Source of the DNA: Winogradskyella psychrotolerans RS-3
GTDB lineage: Bacteria; Bacteroidota; Bacteroidia; Flavobacteriales; Flavobacteriaceae
Assembly: GCF_000427335.1 (NCBI RefSeq)
Contig: NZ_ATMR01000095.1
Span: 142,123-206,122, forward strand
Direction of reading: 5' to 3'
DNA length: 64,000 bases
Shown: in pieces, positions 1 through 9,630 of the stretch
Layout: every line of letters starts with the position of its first letter
Position numbering within the stretch: position 1 is the stretch's first letter
Translations under genes and position numbers: made by a program
Notes under the pieces: model-generated
Told to the model about the DNA's origin: nothing
Database searches by the model: none
Seen by the model: only the letters and a program-made list of their open reading frames with translations

Positions 1-91
1 CAGCTACGGTTTTCGTCTTAGTCTCATTACAAGAACTCATTGCAATAGCACCCCATAAAAGTGTGATATGTTTTAAATAACGCATTCTCAT
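1..91 (-). CDS. Partial lipoprotein, N-terminus only
   Basis: Only the first 30 codons lie in the window; the gene continues beyond base 1. Reading leftward from the ATG at 91 gives a short basic start, a hydrophobic stretch and a MSSC lipobox, followed by a polar Asn/Glu/Thr/Lys segment. That is a lipoprotein signal peptide. A second in-frame ATG at 85 is an equally good start. It lies 7 bases after the stop of the preceding sulfatase gene, so it should be the fifth gene of the minus-strand operon. Function cannot be told from this fragment. Confidence 0.6.
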   Translation of the reverse strand, partial: MRMRYLKHITLLWGAIAMSSCNETKTKTVA

Positions 92-98
92 TTCCGTA

Positions 99-1640
99 TT
101 AATTTTCAAACATTTCTTTTTCCTGTTCGTTACCTAATGCTGCAGCTAACTCCTTGACTTTTTCAGGGAATTGACTCGCTAAATTCGTGTTTTGCCCAAT
201 ATCGTCTTTAAGGTTGAAGAGCTGCACGGTATCCTTTGCTGTTTTAAAACGTTGTCCTTCTTCAAACCATTTTGGAATTCTGGTGTGGTAACCATCTTTA
301 TTATTAATGTATAACCAATCGCCTTTTCTAATCGCGTATTTTGAAGCCCAGGTATTGTGAACAATAGTTTCTCTCACAGGGTCATCTGTATTAGTTAGCC
401 ATACGTTAGAAAAATTAAAGCTGTCATGCTGTAATCCTTTTGGTAATTCACTATTTGTAATAGACGCTAACGTATTTAAAAGGTCTATTTGACTGAACAA
501 TTGATTGCTCTTTGCTCCTGGTTTAATATGGTTTGGCCATTTTACGATAAAAGGCACATGATGTCCGCCTTCATAAACATCTCTTTTTACACCTCTAAAT
601 GGATGAGAACTATCGTGATCATAATTTTTAATACGGTTATAAGCATAGTGCTCCGATCCATTATCTGAAGTAAAAATTACAATCGTATTTTCATCTGCAT
701 TAATGGCTTTTAAAGCGTCTAAAATTTGTCCGACCGCATCGTCAGTCTGAAACACAAAATCGCCATAAGGACCTGCTTTACTTTTCCCTCTAAATTCTTC
801 ATTTGGAATTATTGGTGCGTGCGGCGAAGGAAACGCCATATATAAAAAGAAAGGTTCTTTGGCTTGTTCTTGATTTTTTATAAAAGTCACAGCCTTGCGC
901 GTCACCGTTGGTAAAATCTTGTAAAAATCCCAGTCTTTTACTGCTGGTCCTGGTCGTAATTCCCAATTGCCTTCTAATGCAAAATCTTCTTTAGGATGTT
1001 GTAACGTTAGTGTTGGTGCTTCTGTAGCCTTATCATTTTCAATCCAAGTATATGGAGGGAAATTAATAGTACCATCACCAAAATAAGTATCAAAACCAAT
1101 AGACAACGGGCCATTAGGAATAGATTTATCCCAATCATAAGCTTGTGCTGGCCAAATTTCGATTTCCTTTTTTCCGTGCTTAGCTTTTACTTTTTGAGTA
1201 ACCTCTTTTTTTCTAATCGCTTCCCAGTTCCAACCTAAATGCCATTTACCAATAGCTGCTGTATGGTAACCGTTAGTGTTAAGAATACGAGGTAATGTCA
1301 CCTGATTTTCTTTAAAAACAGATTCTCCCATGGCATGTACGATATCGTTGAAGTCTCTCCAATGGTAGCGGCCCGATAATAAGGCATACCGACTTGGTGT
1401 ACAAACACCAGAAGAACTGTGAGCATCTGTCATTAGCAGACCTTCTCTAGCTAGTTGATCTAAATTAGGTGTTGGGATTTTAGATTGTGGATTTTGAATC
1501 GCTAAATCTCCATAACCCATATCATCAGCATAAAATATGATGATGTTGGGTTTGGGAACCTGTGCTGTAGGTTTTGTTTGTTGTTGACAAGCTGTTAAGC
1601 ACACCAACATTAAAATATAAAAGTAGGCGCTTATCTTCAT
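99..1640 (-). CDS. S1-family sulfatase, lipoprotein
   Basis: Predicted formylglycine-dependent sulfatase removing sulfate esters from oligosaccharides. The chosen ATG at 1640 gives an ideal lipoprotein signal with a CLTAC lipobox; a longer frame from 1667 would overlap the preceding gene and put charged residues in front of the signal. Seen in the protein: metal-binding ADD (39-40), the CTPSR formylglycine motif with Cys80, GKWHLG, and a late TSDNG metal motif. Length (513 aa) is normal. The stretch around the active site, CTPSRYALLSGRYHWR, closely resembles the sulfatases at 18091, 19730 and 22451, so these four form one subgroup. It is the fourth gene of the minus-strand operon, 4 bases after the putative glycosidase. 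Exact sulfate position attacked is unknown. Confidence 0.93.
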   Translation of the reverse strand: MKISAYFYILMLVCLTACQQQTKPTAQVPKPNIIIFYADDMGYGDLAIQNPQSKIPTPNLDQLAREGLLMTDAHSSSGVCTPSRYALLSGRYHWRDFNDIVHAMGESVFKENQVTLPRILNTNGYHTAAIGKWHLGWNWEAIRKKEVTQKVKAKHGKKEIEIWPAQAYDWDKSIPNGPLSIGFDTYFGDGTINFPPYTWIENDKATEAPTLTLQHPKEDFALEGNWELRPGPAVKDWDFYKILPTVTRKAVTFIKNQEQAKEPFFLYMAFPSPHAPIIPNEEFRGKSKAGPYGDFVFQTDDAVGQILDALKAINADENTIVIFTSDNGSEHYAYNRIKNYDHDSSHPFRGVKRDVYEGGHHVPFIVKWPNHIKPGAKSNQLFSQIDLLNTLASITNSELPKGLQHDSFNFSNVWLTNTDDPVRETIVHNTWASKYAIRKGDWLYINNKDGYHTRIPKWFEEGQRFKTAKDTVQLFNLKDDIGQNTNLASQFPEKVKELAAALGNEQEKEMFEN

Positions 1641-1644
1641 TGTT

Positions 1645-2799
1645 TTAGCTTTGTTTTTTCCAGTCAATGGTAGCTTTCTTATTTTCTAAATCGACCCAAA
1701 TACTGGCATGTTCATAATTTCGGGTTAAAATCCAACCGTTAACTTGCATCTCGTTTAGAGGTTTGCCTAAGGGTTTATCAAATTCAGGATACCATAGAAG
1801 TGATCCCATACTTAGGCGATATCCCCAATTATAACTAATATAAGAATGTTTTTGTGCTCCAGCTAAAAAAGAGGCTAAGGCAAATGTTAAATGCTCTTTA
1901 GAAATTTTCTCTTTTTCCTTTTCAGATTTAGCCATAAACTTTTTGTTTACCCAAGCATTCTCTGGCCATGTTTTAAACACCACTATTTTACCGCTTTTAC
2001 CTGCTTTTTCCATTTCTTGAATATCCTTAAGCATACTTTCTTTCGTTTTGCTATTAAAATACCCGAAATGTTCAATCATTATGGCATCCGTAAAATCTGG
2101 AAAGTCATTTTCGCTATTTCTAACTGGTGTAGAACGAATACCATTATAAACGATTAATTTGTCATCACCAATTTTAGCTCTCGTTTCTTTAATTAGATCT
2201 TTTAAGCCTTGCTGAATGGCATCATACTTTTCAGCTCCCCATAACTTTTTATTACCTGGATTAGTAACCTGAACTAAGGCATCAAAGAAAACACCATCCA
2301 CGTTTTCATTATCCAAATTGTCTTTGGCAATATCAGACCACCAATCTCTAAGCTCTAGATTAGATAAATCATAGCGCTTTAATTTACCATCTTTTAAATC
2401 TAATTCGCCTGTTTTTGTTTTTAGCCACCACTCTGATTTTGTTTGATAGTCTTCATGCGCTTTATACATACTATAATCTAAAAACGCATTCCAATAGAAT
2501 ACCACTTTCATATCTGGATTTAAATCTTTTAGCACTTTTGCATCAGCAGCAATAGATTCTTCTGAATGTTTATATTTCGGAAAACCATGCGCCTTTTCTA
2601 ATACTGTAAAGTTAGAATGCTCCGCTATAAATTTAGCTTCAGACTTAGTTAACAAATCCCCTTTTTTTCCAAAATGAAAAGCCACAGGAACTTTATCCCA
2701 ACTAAATTCTGGATAGTGCTTATCATTTTGCGCCAAGGCAACTTGAGACATCATCAAACCAATTAAAAACAAACTTTTATGTAAAAACGCTAACTTCAT
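1645..2799 (-). CDS. Putative glycoside hydrolase, TIM-barrel-like (paralog 1 of 3)
   Basis: A 384-aa secreted protein with signal peptide ending SQVALAQ. It is paralogous to the products at 9631 and 23964. Shared features are an FSW near the mature N-terminus, a strand ending DGVFFDA (Asp as candidate catalytic residue), a later MIEHFG with a conserved Glu, and a C-terminal ASIWVDLENKKATIDW-type strand. The pattern of beta-strand ends carrying acidic residues fits the hypothetical glycosidase families described by Pfam as GHL (I think GHL15), but I cannot run a search. It sits between a GH29 gene and a sulfatase, 14 bases from the former, so a role on sulfated fucose oligosaccharides is inferred. 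Confidence 0.8.
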   Translation of the reverse strand: MKLAFLHKSLFLIGLMMSQVALAQNDKHYPEFSWDKVPVAFHFGKKGDLLTKSEAKFIAEHSNFTVLEKAHGFPKYKHSEESIAADAKVLKDLNPDMKVVFYWNAFLDYSMYKAHEDYQTKSEWWLKTKTGELDLKDGKLKRYDLSNLELRDWWSDIAKDNLDNENVDGVFFDALVQVTNPGNKKLWGAEKYDAIQQGLKDLIKETRAKIGDDKLIVYNGIRSTPVRNSENDFPDFTDAIMIEHFGYFNSKTKESMLKDIQEMEKAGKSGKIVVFKTWPENAWVNKKFMAKSEKEKEKISKEHLTFALASFLAGAQKHSYISYNWGYRLSMGSLLWYPEFDKPLGKPLNEMQVNGWILTRNYEHASIWVDLENKKATIDWKKQS

Positions 2800-2812
2800 T
2801 ATGCTTACAATT

Positions 2813-4603
2813 TTATTTTATTGGTAAAATCTTAATCGATTTTAAACTCGATGTTTGAACATCACCTTCAACTAATGACGTCTTAATAATATGATTACCT
2901 GCCGTTTTAAATTCTAAAATTCCCATTCTGCGATACGCGTACTTATCGGTTGCAGCTTGTTGATTTTGAACTTTAATGCCTTCATCTGTTGTGGTTTTCC
3001 AAACTAAGCGCCCTTCACCTTTATATTCTAAATCTAGATAATAATAACCCGGTTCTTGAACGTTTACTTCCCAGCAAACCGTACCATCTTCTTCCCAATT
3101 GCTCACTTGGTTGGCATGTTTCCATTCACCAAATTTCTCCATCCAGCGTACGTTTTTTTGTTCTGCACCTTCAACTTCTCCAAATTCGGTTAATAATCTT
3201 GTAGGTACATTTGGATAGATACCTAAGTGTGATTCTACTACAGCTTCTGCATCTTCAAGTTCTACTTCAATTACAGAAATCAATTCTTCAGGTGCTTTAT
3301 ATGGCACGTCGACAACTAACCAATCGTTCTCTTTAGAATATTTAAGTGAACTCTTTTTGTCTCCATCTAAAACGGATATTTTTTTCACTTTAGATTTTAA
3401 TCCAGGTAAGTATAATTTACCATTAGTTGGCCATTCGCTTACGGATAAATAAAGCGATTTATCATTGGTAGTAACATCTCCCCAAGGTAAGGCATAGCCC
3501 CAAGGTGAACTACCTGCGGCGTAAACAACTTGTGGGTATTTCTGAATCCAACGACCAGACTCTTGTAAAAATTCTATACCAATACTTGGAATAGCTCCGT
3601 TACTATCCGGACCTACATTAAATAAATACGTACCGCCTCTAGCTACAGTTTCAATAACACGACCTAAAATCTTTTTAGGACTTTTAAAGTTATTATCATA
3701 CCATGCATAAGACCAAGAATCGTTGTTAGTATCACAAGTTTCCCAAAGCCCTTCTACATTTCGGGTTGGCACTTCCATATCTCCAATACTAGCATAGTCA
3801 CCCATACCATATCCTACGCGACTACACATCATAGCATTTGGTTGTAATTCTCTAACCATATCCGCTAATTCTACCACATATTCTTCTGGCATATCACCTG
3901 GAGTATCAAACCAAACAAAATCGATGTCACCATAGTTGGTGCATATTTCTCTAACCTGAGGTTTACATTTATTATAGAAATAATCTTTAAAGTCCATTTT
4001 ATTACCATTCTCATCAACTTCAGGACCTCTAGTTCCGCCTGGAGCCGTCCAATCTTGATTGTGAGAATAATAAAATCCGAATCCAAGTCCTAATTCTTTA
4101 CACGCAGCAGATAACTCGTGCATGGGATCTCTACCAAATGGAGTGGCATCAACAATATTGAAATCACTAGCTTCAGAATCGAACATAGCAAAACCTTCAT
4201 GATGTTTACTGGTAATGATGATGTACTTCATACCTGCATCTTTTGCTAATTGTGCAATTTGCTTAGCATCAAATTCTGTTGGATTAAAGGTTTTAGCCGT
4301 TTCCATATATTTTTCTGGTGCAATATCGGCCACACGCTTGCTCATTAACCATTCTCCAATACCATAATACGTTTTATCTTCCCATACACCACCTAGATTT
4401 GAAAATAATCCCCAATGAATAAACATCCCGTAGTTGCCTTCATCAAACAACTTTGCTTTTCCACTTTTTAAAGCATCACCAGTAACGTTAGTTTCACCCC
4501 ACATTTCTTCCATTCCTTTTTTATTTTTATCTTGAGAATGGCTATTCATAACGCTAATAAGCATTACTAAAACGGAAAACATTAAACATCTATTCTTAAA
4601 CAT
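2813..4603 (-). CDS. GH29 alpha-L-fucosidase
   Basis: Predicted retaining alpha-L-fucosidase, 596 aa, signal peptide ending around SHSQ. GH29 hallmarks are present: YGMFIHWGLFS (59-69), TSKHHEGFAMFDS (131-143), FYYSHNQDW (178-185) and DFVWFDTPG, whose Asp233 aligns with the GH29 nucleophile. The barrel is followed by two beta-rich C-terminal parts (about 370-450 and 475-596); the last resembles a small carbohydrate-binding sandwich. It follows the TonB receptor gene by 135 bases and precedes the putative glycosidase by 13, so it is the second gene of the operon. Closest in-window relative is the frameshifted GH29 at 16203; the one at 8078 is more divergent. Linkage specificity cannot be read from sequence. 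Confidence 0.93.
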   Translation of the reverse strand: MFKNRCLMFSVLVMLISVMNSHSQDKNKKGMEEMWGETNVTGDALKSGKAKLFDEGNYGMFIHWGLFSNLGGVWEDKTYYGIGEWLMSKRVADIAPEKYMETAKTFNPTEFDAKQIAQLAKDAGMKYIIITSKHHEGFAMFDSEASDFNIVDATPFGRDPMHELSAACKELGLGFGFYYSHNQDWTAPGGTRGPEVDENGNKMDFKDYFYNKCKPQVREICTNYGDIDFVWFDTPGDMPEEYVVELADMVRELQPNAMMCSRVGYGMGDYASIGDMEVPTRNVEGLWETCDTNNDSWSYAWYDNNFKSPKKILGRVIETVARGGTYLFNVGPDSNGAIPSIGIEFLQESGRWIQKYPQVVYAAGSSPWGYALPWGDVTTNDKSLYLSVSEWPTNGKLYLPGLKSKVKKISVLDGDKKSSLKYSKENDWLVVDVPYKAPEELISVIEVELEDAEAVVESHLGIYPNVPTRLLTEFGEVEGAEQKNVRWMEKFGEWKHANQVSNWEEDGTVCWEVNVQEPGYYYLDLEYKGEGRLVWKTTTDEGIKVQNQQAATDKYAYRRMGILEFKTAGNHIIKTSLVEGDVQTSSLKSIKILPIK

Positions 4604-4738
4604 ATGCGTACTATTATTAATTTATTATTTTTTTGATTTGCAGATAGAAATCTACCTACTTTACTGTATATAACATTCTTGAGTCATCACTAGTTTTCAT
4701 CAATTAGCGACGCTCCCAAAAACATATTTATTTTTAGA

Positions 4739-7700
4739 TTATAATCTGTATCTCAATCCTACTTTCCAAGTTGGAGTTCTACCGTAATAAGATGTTAAAT
4801 TTTGAGTATCATCTCCAATATAACGACGTGTATCTTCTCCTGTAAGATTACTTACACCTGCACTTGCTTGTATCTTTCTTGTAATCTTATATTTTAAGTT
4901 GATTCCTAAAAGTGTCGTTCCTTCTGTATAATGTGCTTCATCTGCACGTGTAGAGCCAATACCACCTAAATTACTTAAGTAATTACTTCTGTAGGCTGCA
5001 GTAAATCTAAAAGAGAACCCGTACTTTTCATAGTACATCACTGTATTGAAGTTGTGTTTTGAAGTCCCTGGAAAACCATTAGTAGCATCTCCAACAGCAC
5101 CATCAAAATTACTTTCAACAAAAGAATAGTTAGCTCGTAAACCAAATCCACTCGCAAAACCAGGTAAAAACGTAAAGTGATGATTAAAGCCTATTTCAAA
5201 TCCATAAAGTTGTGCATTTGTAATGTTTATAGGAGTAGAAATATCGAACAATAAATCTTCTTGACCTGCAGGTATTGCTACACCCAGCGCTTCTATACCT
5301 GGATACGCTTGATCATTTAATGTTTGACGTCCGATATAATTTTTAATGTCTTTATAAAAGATACTACCGATAATTGCACCACCATTTCTGCTATACAACT
5401 CAAATGTTGTATCATACATCCATGCACTGTAAGGCTCTAACTTTGGATTACCAGATTTAATAGTCCCTCTATATAAACTTGTTCCTAAGTTTGGCTCATA
5501 GTCTGGTGAACTCGGGTTGAATATTTCTGAAGTAGGATCTAAATACTCCACCTCATTACTCGGCATCATATCTCTATATTTTGGTCTAGATGCTCCTTTT
5601 GCAGCGCTAAACCTCAAGTTAAAATTTCTTTTTATTTTAAAATTGGCATTAAAACTAGGTAACACATCCCATCTAGAATTTTCTACCTCATGATATATAG
5701 CATCACTTACTACACCACTAGTCTCTGCTATAGGATCAACTATTTCTACTCCGGTAAACCCCCTTGATTCATTTATGGTATTAATGGCTCTTACCCCAAA
5801 GTTTAAAACTACTGGTATATTAAATACTGTTGTTCTGGCATCAACTTGTGCATAGGTAGAAAAAGTTTTTTCTATAGCCCCATAAGATTTTGCAGGATTA
5901 AATTGTAAATCACCTTCCTGAGAAACCAATTGATCTATGGGTTTATCAAAATCAAAAATACTTCCACCATTTAAACTATTAAATCCTGGTGTTAAATCTA
6001 ACACGGCATTTCCGGGGATATTAATCCATTGATCTAAACCTGTTCCACCGCCTAAAAAATCACCTGGAATATAATAGTTATCATAAGAAATAAGATCTAC
6101 AAATTGCTGTAATTGCTCATCTGTATAATCACCATAGATATCGTCAGCATTTGCTTGCGCTTCTCTAGCTTCGAAATCTGTAATTGCTGATCTTGCACCC
6201 AATGAGAATTTCACCTTTTTATTTAGCTCATACTCTACATCTAACCTTGAAGCATAATTGTAGCCATTAGTTCTAATATGTCGCTTGGATACAGATCTAA
6301 GACCAAATGCTGTAGGATCTAAAATTTCAGTTGGAAGTCCAAACTGAGGAAGTTCACCTCTCAAATCTAAACTAATAGCACTATTGTCATAATCTCTTCC
6401 ATCCAATCTTGCAGTTATTTGCGTTAAATCTTGGAAAAAATCCAAATCCGAATACGATAAATCAAAACTAAAAGTCAACTTATCTGACTCCTTGTATAAG
6501 GTGTTCAAACCTAGTATGTTATTAGTGGTATTATTTGTATAGAACTGATTTTTATTTTGAATATTCACTCGAGACACATCTGCACCAGCTGCATCGATGT
6601 AGGCTAAATTATTCCCATTAAAAACCAGACTTTCTGGCGTAAAGAAATTATTAACACCCAGCAAACCATTATCACCACCTGTAGACAATGATGTTTGAAA
6701 TTGTTGTCTGTCTGAAAAAGCTTCTAATTTAGTTAAGGTATAATCTAACAAAAACTCTAGTTTATCTGTTGGCTTGTATTGAATTGCCGCTGATAAAGCC
6801 AATTGTTTTCTGTTGTCTTTTCGTACGGCATTATTAATAGTTGCTGGTACTAAGATACCTTCATAAACATTCTCTCCATCTTCAAAAACACCATTACTAT
6901 TAGTATCTTCATAAAAATCTACATTTCTGTAACCTCGCATTCCCGATTCATCGCGGTATCTATTATCATCAGTGTGAACTATTGAAACAGCGGCTCCTAA
7001 TTTATCATTTATTTTACCTCCAAACACACCAGATATTCTGGTATCAAAATCGATATCTTCGAACTCTGAATCACTATCTCCTCTTAAATTAACACTAGCA
7101 AAATAATTCTTCCCTCTTTTATACCTGGCATCTAAAGGTCTTAAGGTTTGAAAATCTACTGTCCCACCAATATCTGTAGCAATTTCTTTAGCCTGTGTTG
7201 TTTTATGGATTCTAGCTCCATTAATAATTTCTGTAGGAATAACATTTAAGTTAAATTTTCTAAAATCCGATTTCCCTTCATTTCCAGCAGAAATTGGAGC
7301 TCGACCATTCATCGTAATTTTCACAAACTGAGGCCCTATACCTCTAATAGATACTCTATCTCCAGAAACACCATCATCATTCCGCTCAATTTGCACACCT
7401 GCAACTCTTTGTAAAGCATCAGTTACGTTACCATCAGAAAAACTTCCAATATCCTCTGGTGTAATAGCTTCGATAACACTAGTGGCTTCTCGCTTCTCCC
7501 TAACGGCATTTAATTGAGAGCTTCTGATACCTACAGTTAGCGTAACTTCGTCTAAAGCTTGAGAATCCGTTTCCATCTTAACATTGATTACCGTCTTACC
7601 AGCCGTAGAATATTCAACAGTCTTAAACCCTATATAATGAAATACGAGGATCGCATCAGGATTCTTTAATTCTATAGTATAGTCTCCATCCATTGTAGAC

Positions 7701-7861
7701 ATTGCACCATTCTTTGTGCCTTTTTCTATAATACTTGCACCTGGAAGAGGCATATTATTGACATCAGTGATTTTACCTGTTATGACTTGCTCTTGCGCAA
7801 AACCTAAAAAGCATTGCAGCAGCATTAAGAACAGTAAACTTTTAGAATTAATTTTTTTCAT
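4739..7861 (-). CDS. TonB-dependent outer-membrane receptor, non-SusC type
   Basis: A 1040-aa outer-membrane transporter. Order: signal peptide (to about 22, FAQ), a carboxypeptidase-regulatory-like beta domain (about 24-105, VITGKITD...), the TonB plug (about 120-240) with DALQRVAGVQIERND and VSIRGIGPQFVKITMNGR, and a long beta-barrel ending in a terminal aromatic/basic strand. The plug sequence is of the TonB-Xanth-Caul type rather than a classic SusC, which agrees with the lack of any SusD gene next to it. It is the first gene of the minus-strand operon and is driven by a copy of the shared promoter element. Likely role, by context, is uptake of sulfated or desulfated oligosaccharides. Confidence 0.92.
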   Translation of the reverse strand: MKKINSKSLLFLMLLQCFLGFAQEQVITGKITDVNNMPLPGASIIEKGTKNGAMSTMDGDYTIELKNPDAILVFHYIGFKTVEYSTAGKTVINVKMETDSQALDEVTLTVGIRSSQLNAVREKREATSVIEAITPEDIGSFSDGNVTDALQRVAGVQIERNDDGVSGDRVSIRGIGPQFVKITMNGRAPISAGNEGKSDFRKFNLNVIPTEIINGARIHKTTQAKEIATDIGGTVDFQTLRPLDARYKRGKNYFASVNLRGDSDSEFEDIDFDTRISGVFGGKINDKLGAAVSIVHTDDNRYRDESGMRGYRNVDFYEDTNSNGVFEDGENVYEGILVPATINNAVRKDNRKQLALSAAIQYKPTDKLEFLLDYTLTKLEAFSDRQQFQTSLSTGGDNGLLGVNNFFTPESLVFNGNNLAYIDAAGADVSRVNIQNKNQFYTNNTTNNILGLNTLYKESDKLTFSFDLSYSDLDFFQDLTQITARLDGRDYDNSAISLDLRGELPQFGLPTEILDPTAFGLRSVSKRHIRTNGYNYASRLDVEYELNKKVKFSLGARSAITDFEAREAQANADDIYGDYTDEQLQQFVDLISYDNYYIPGDFLGGGTGLDQWINIPGNAVLDLTPGFNSLNGGSIFDFDKPIDQLVSQEGDLQFNPAKSYGAIEKTFSTYAQVDARTTVFNIPVVLNFGVRAINTINESRGFTGVEIVDPIAETSGVVSDAIYHEVENSRWDVLPSFNANFKIKRNFNLRFSAAKGASRPKYRDMMPSNEVEYLDPTSEIFNPSSPDYEPNLGTSLYRGTIKSGNPKLEPYSAWMYDTTFELYSRNGGAIIGSIFYKDIKNYIGRQTLNDQAYPGIEALGVAIPAGQEDLLFDISTPINITNAQLYGFEIGFNHHFTFLPGFASGFGLRANYSFVESNFDGAVGDATNGFPGTSKHNFNTVMYYEKYGFSFRFTAAYRSNYLSNLGGIGSTRADEAHYTEGTTLLGINLKYKITRKIQASAGVSNLTGEDTRRYIGDDTQNLTSYYGRTPTWKVGLRYRL

Positions 7862-7888
7862 GACTTGATGAGTTAGTTCGTATGACTA

Positions 7889-7943
7889 CAAATATGTATC
7901 AAATAAGATAAATCAACTTGCTCTGTTCGTTTTAAAATTTTCT
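7889..7943 (-). promoter_or_regulatory. Shared 55-bp promoter element, TonB receptor operon
   Basis: On the minus strand: half-site 1 AGAAA (7943-7939), half-site 2 AGCAA 21 bp later (7922-7918, within AACAGAGCAA), then a -7 box CATATTTG (7896-7889) whose first base lies 26 bp after half-site 2. Spacing is identical to seven plus-strand promoters in this window. The -7 box starts 35 bases before the ATG. No TTG -33 box at the right place, which suggests an activator-dependent promoter. Confidence 0.6.
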
Positions 7944-7998
7944 CATTTCAACCAAACCCGCTAAGTACTAGGTAGTATCAGTGCGTTTGAATTTTTAC

Positions 7999-8053
7999 AG
8001 CAAAAAAATGACGGAATAGAGAAGCGTTACTAAATTAGTAAATGGTTACTTTG
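7999..8053 (+). promoter_or_regulatory. Shared 55-bp promoter element, operon from 8078
   Basis: Half-site 1 AGCAA at 7999, box AATAGAGAAG at 8015 (half-site 2 AGAAG at 8020), and a -7 box TTACTTTG at 8046-8053 lying 32 bases before the ATG at 8078. It is back to back with the copy serving the divergent TonB receptor operon, so the 216-base gap 7862-8077 is a two-way control region. Confidence 0.65.
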
Positions 8054-8077
8054 TATATATACGATAAATGGATTCAG

Positions 8078-9601
8078 ATGTCTATAAAAAACCTTACAAC
8101 CATTCTTTTTTTAACATTAAGCACTTGTTTTGTTTTCGGTCAAACAAAACCGACTCAAAATACAATTGATGCTAATTGGGAATCTATGGCTGAGCACTAT
8201 CAGGTACCAGAATGGTTCCAAGATGGTAAAATAGGGGTTTGGATGCATTGGGGTATCCCATCTTCAATAGACGAAAACAGAGCAGACGATGGGTCTCACT
8301 ACGGAAGACGCATGTACGGTGATGAAGATTATGATGCACGAAATGAACCTGACAGACTCAGAACGGTAAGATTAACAAAATGGCATACGGAACGCTATGG
8401 TCCCCCTTCAGAATTTGGTTACGAAAAATTTATAGCAGATTTTAAAGCGGAAAACTTTAATGCTGATGCCATTGTAGCGTTTGTTAAAGATAATGGAGCG
8501 CGTTTTATTATGCCAGTGGCGACACATCATGATAATTTTGATATGTACGACTCCTTCTTTCCTTGGAATTCAGTTAAAATGGGACCAAAGAAAGATATCC
8601 TGAGAGAATGGAAAGATGCAGCCTACAAACACGATTTAAAATTTGGAGTATCAACACACTTATATTGGTCTCCTCGCTTTTTTAGAACGGCTCGGAAATT
8701 TCAAAAAGAAGGCACTCCAGGATGGGAGTTTTTTAATATGGATTATGACACTAAAGAATTTGCCAGTCAAGATAGCTGGAATAAGCATTGGTACAAACGC
8801 TCTTGGGATTTAATTGAAAAATACGATCCAGACATGTTTAATAACGATTCGCCTTATCCGTCTATAAAAACAGGAAAAGGTTTAGGCGTGAAACTATTTT
8901 CTGATTATTTAAATAGAGATTTAAAAGAGAACAACGGCAAACAAACTACCGTGTTATCCTTTAAAAACGCCAAAGAAAATAAAGCGGCATTTACCTATAA
9001 TTTAGAACGTGGGATGTTTGGGGAACAACAAGAACATCCATGGATTTGGGCCACCGATTTATCAGGAAGTTGGTTTTACAGAAAAGATGCGTTCACTAAA
9101 ATGTCTTTAGATGTTTTAATAGGAAATGCTATAGATGCCATTAGTAAAAATGGTGTGGTGATGATTAACATTGCTTTAAAAGGAGATGGTACAATTCCTA
9201 AAAACCAAAAGCAAATGCTGACTAATTTTGGAGACTTTGTAAAGATTAATCATGAAGGTATTTACAACACCAGACCATGGAAAACCTTTGGTGAAGGACC
9301 TTTAGAAATCGTTACCAAACGCGCTGGTGAGAACTTGAAGAAGTTCTCTGAAAAAGACATTCGTTTTACAACAAAGGATGGAAATATTTACGCTTTTGTT
9401 TTAGCATCACCAACAGAAGATATTTTAATTGAAGTTCTAAAGACAAAAGGACTTTTACAAAAAAACATAAAAGACATACAGCTATTAGGTAGTGATGAAA
9501 AAATAAATTGGAACCGAAATAAAGAGGGTTTAGCTATCACATATGATTTTAAAAACACCCCAAACCAATCGGCTATTTGTTTTAAAATAATCACAGAATA
9601 A
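8078..9601 (+). CDS. GH29-like alpha-L-fucosidase (divergent)
   Basis: A 507-aa secreted GH29-type hydrolase. The frame is open from 8042, but the ATG at 8078 starts a clean signal peptide ending FVFGQ and fits the promoter position, so it is preferred. GH29 features: KIGVWMHWGIPSS near the start of the barrel, ATHHDNFDMYDS, GVSTHLYW, and DPDMFNNDSPYP, in which Asp257 takes the place of the usual nucleophile in WFD. The Trp-Phe-Asp signature is changed to Asn-Asn-Asp and the region after MHWGIPSS carries an insert rich in charged residues, so it belongs to a different branch from the other two GH29 proteins. First gene of the long plus-strand operon. Confidence 0.88.
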   Translation: MSIKNLTTILFLTLSTCFVFGQTKPTQNTIDANWESMAEHYQVPEWFQDGKIGVWMHWGIPSSIDENRADDGSHYGRRMYGDEDYDARNEPDRLRTVRLTKWHTERYGPPSEFGYEKFIADFKAENFNADAIVAFVKDNGARFIMPVATHHDNFDMYDSFFPWNSVKMGPKKDILREWKDAAYKHDLKFGVSTHLYWSPRFFRTARKFQKEGTPGWEFFNMDYDTKEFASQDSWNKHWYKRSWDLIEKYDPDMFNNDSPYPSIKTGKGLGVKLFSDYLNRDLKENNGKQTTVLSFKNAKENKAAFTYNLERGMFGEQQEHPWIWATDLSGSWFYRKDAFTKMSLDVLIGNAIDAISKNGVVMINIALKGDGTIPKNQKQMLTNFGDFVKINHEGIYNTRPWKTFGEGPLEIVTKRAGENLKKFSEKDIRFTTKDGNIYAFVLASPTEDILIEVLKTKGLLQKNIKDIQLLGSDEKINWNRNKEGLAITYDFKNTPNQSAICFKIITE

Positions 9602-9630
9602 CAACTTAAATAAATTAACTAAAGGTCATA

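Noticed and set aside
4739..7861. Calling the large receptor SusC
   Set aside because: The plug motif is of the TonB-Xanth-Caul type and there is no SusD gene beside it.
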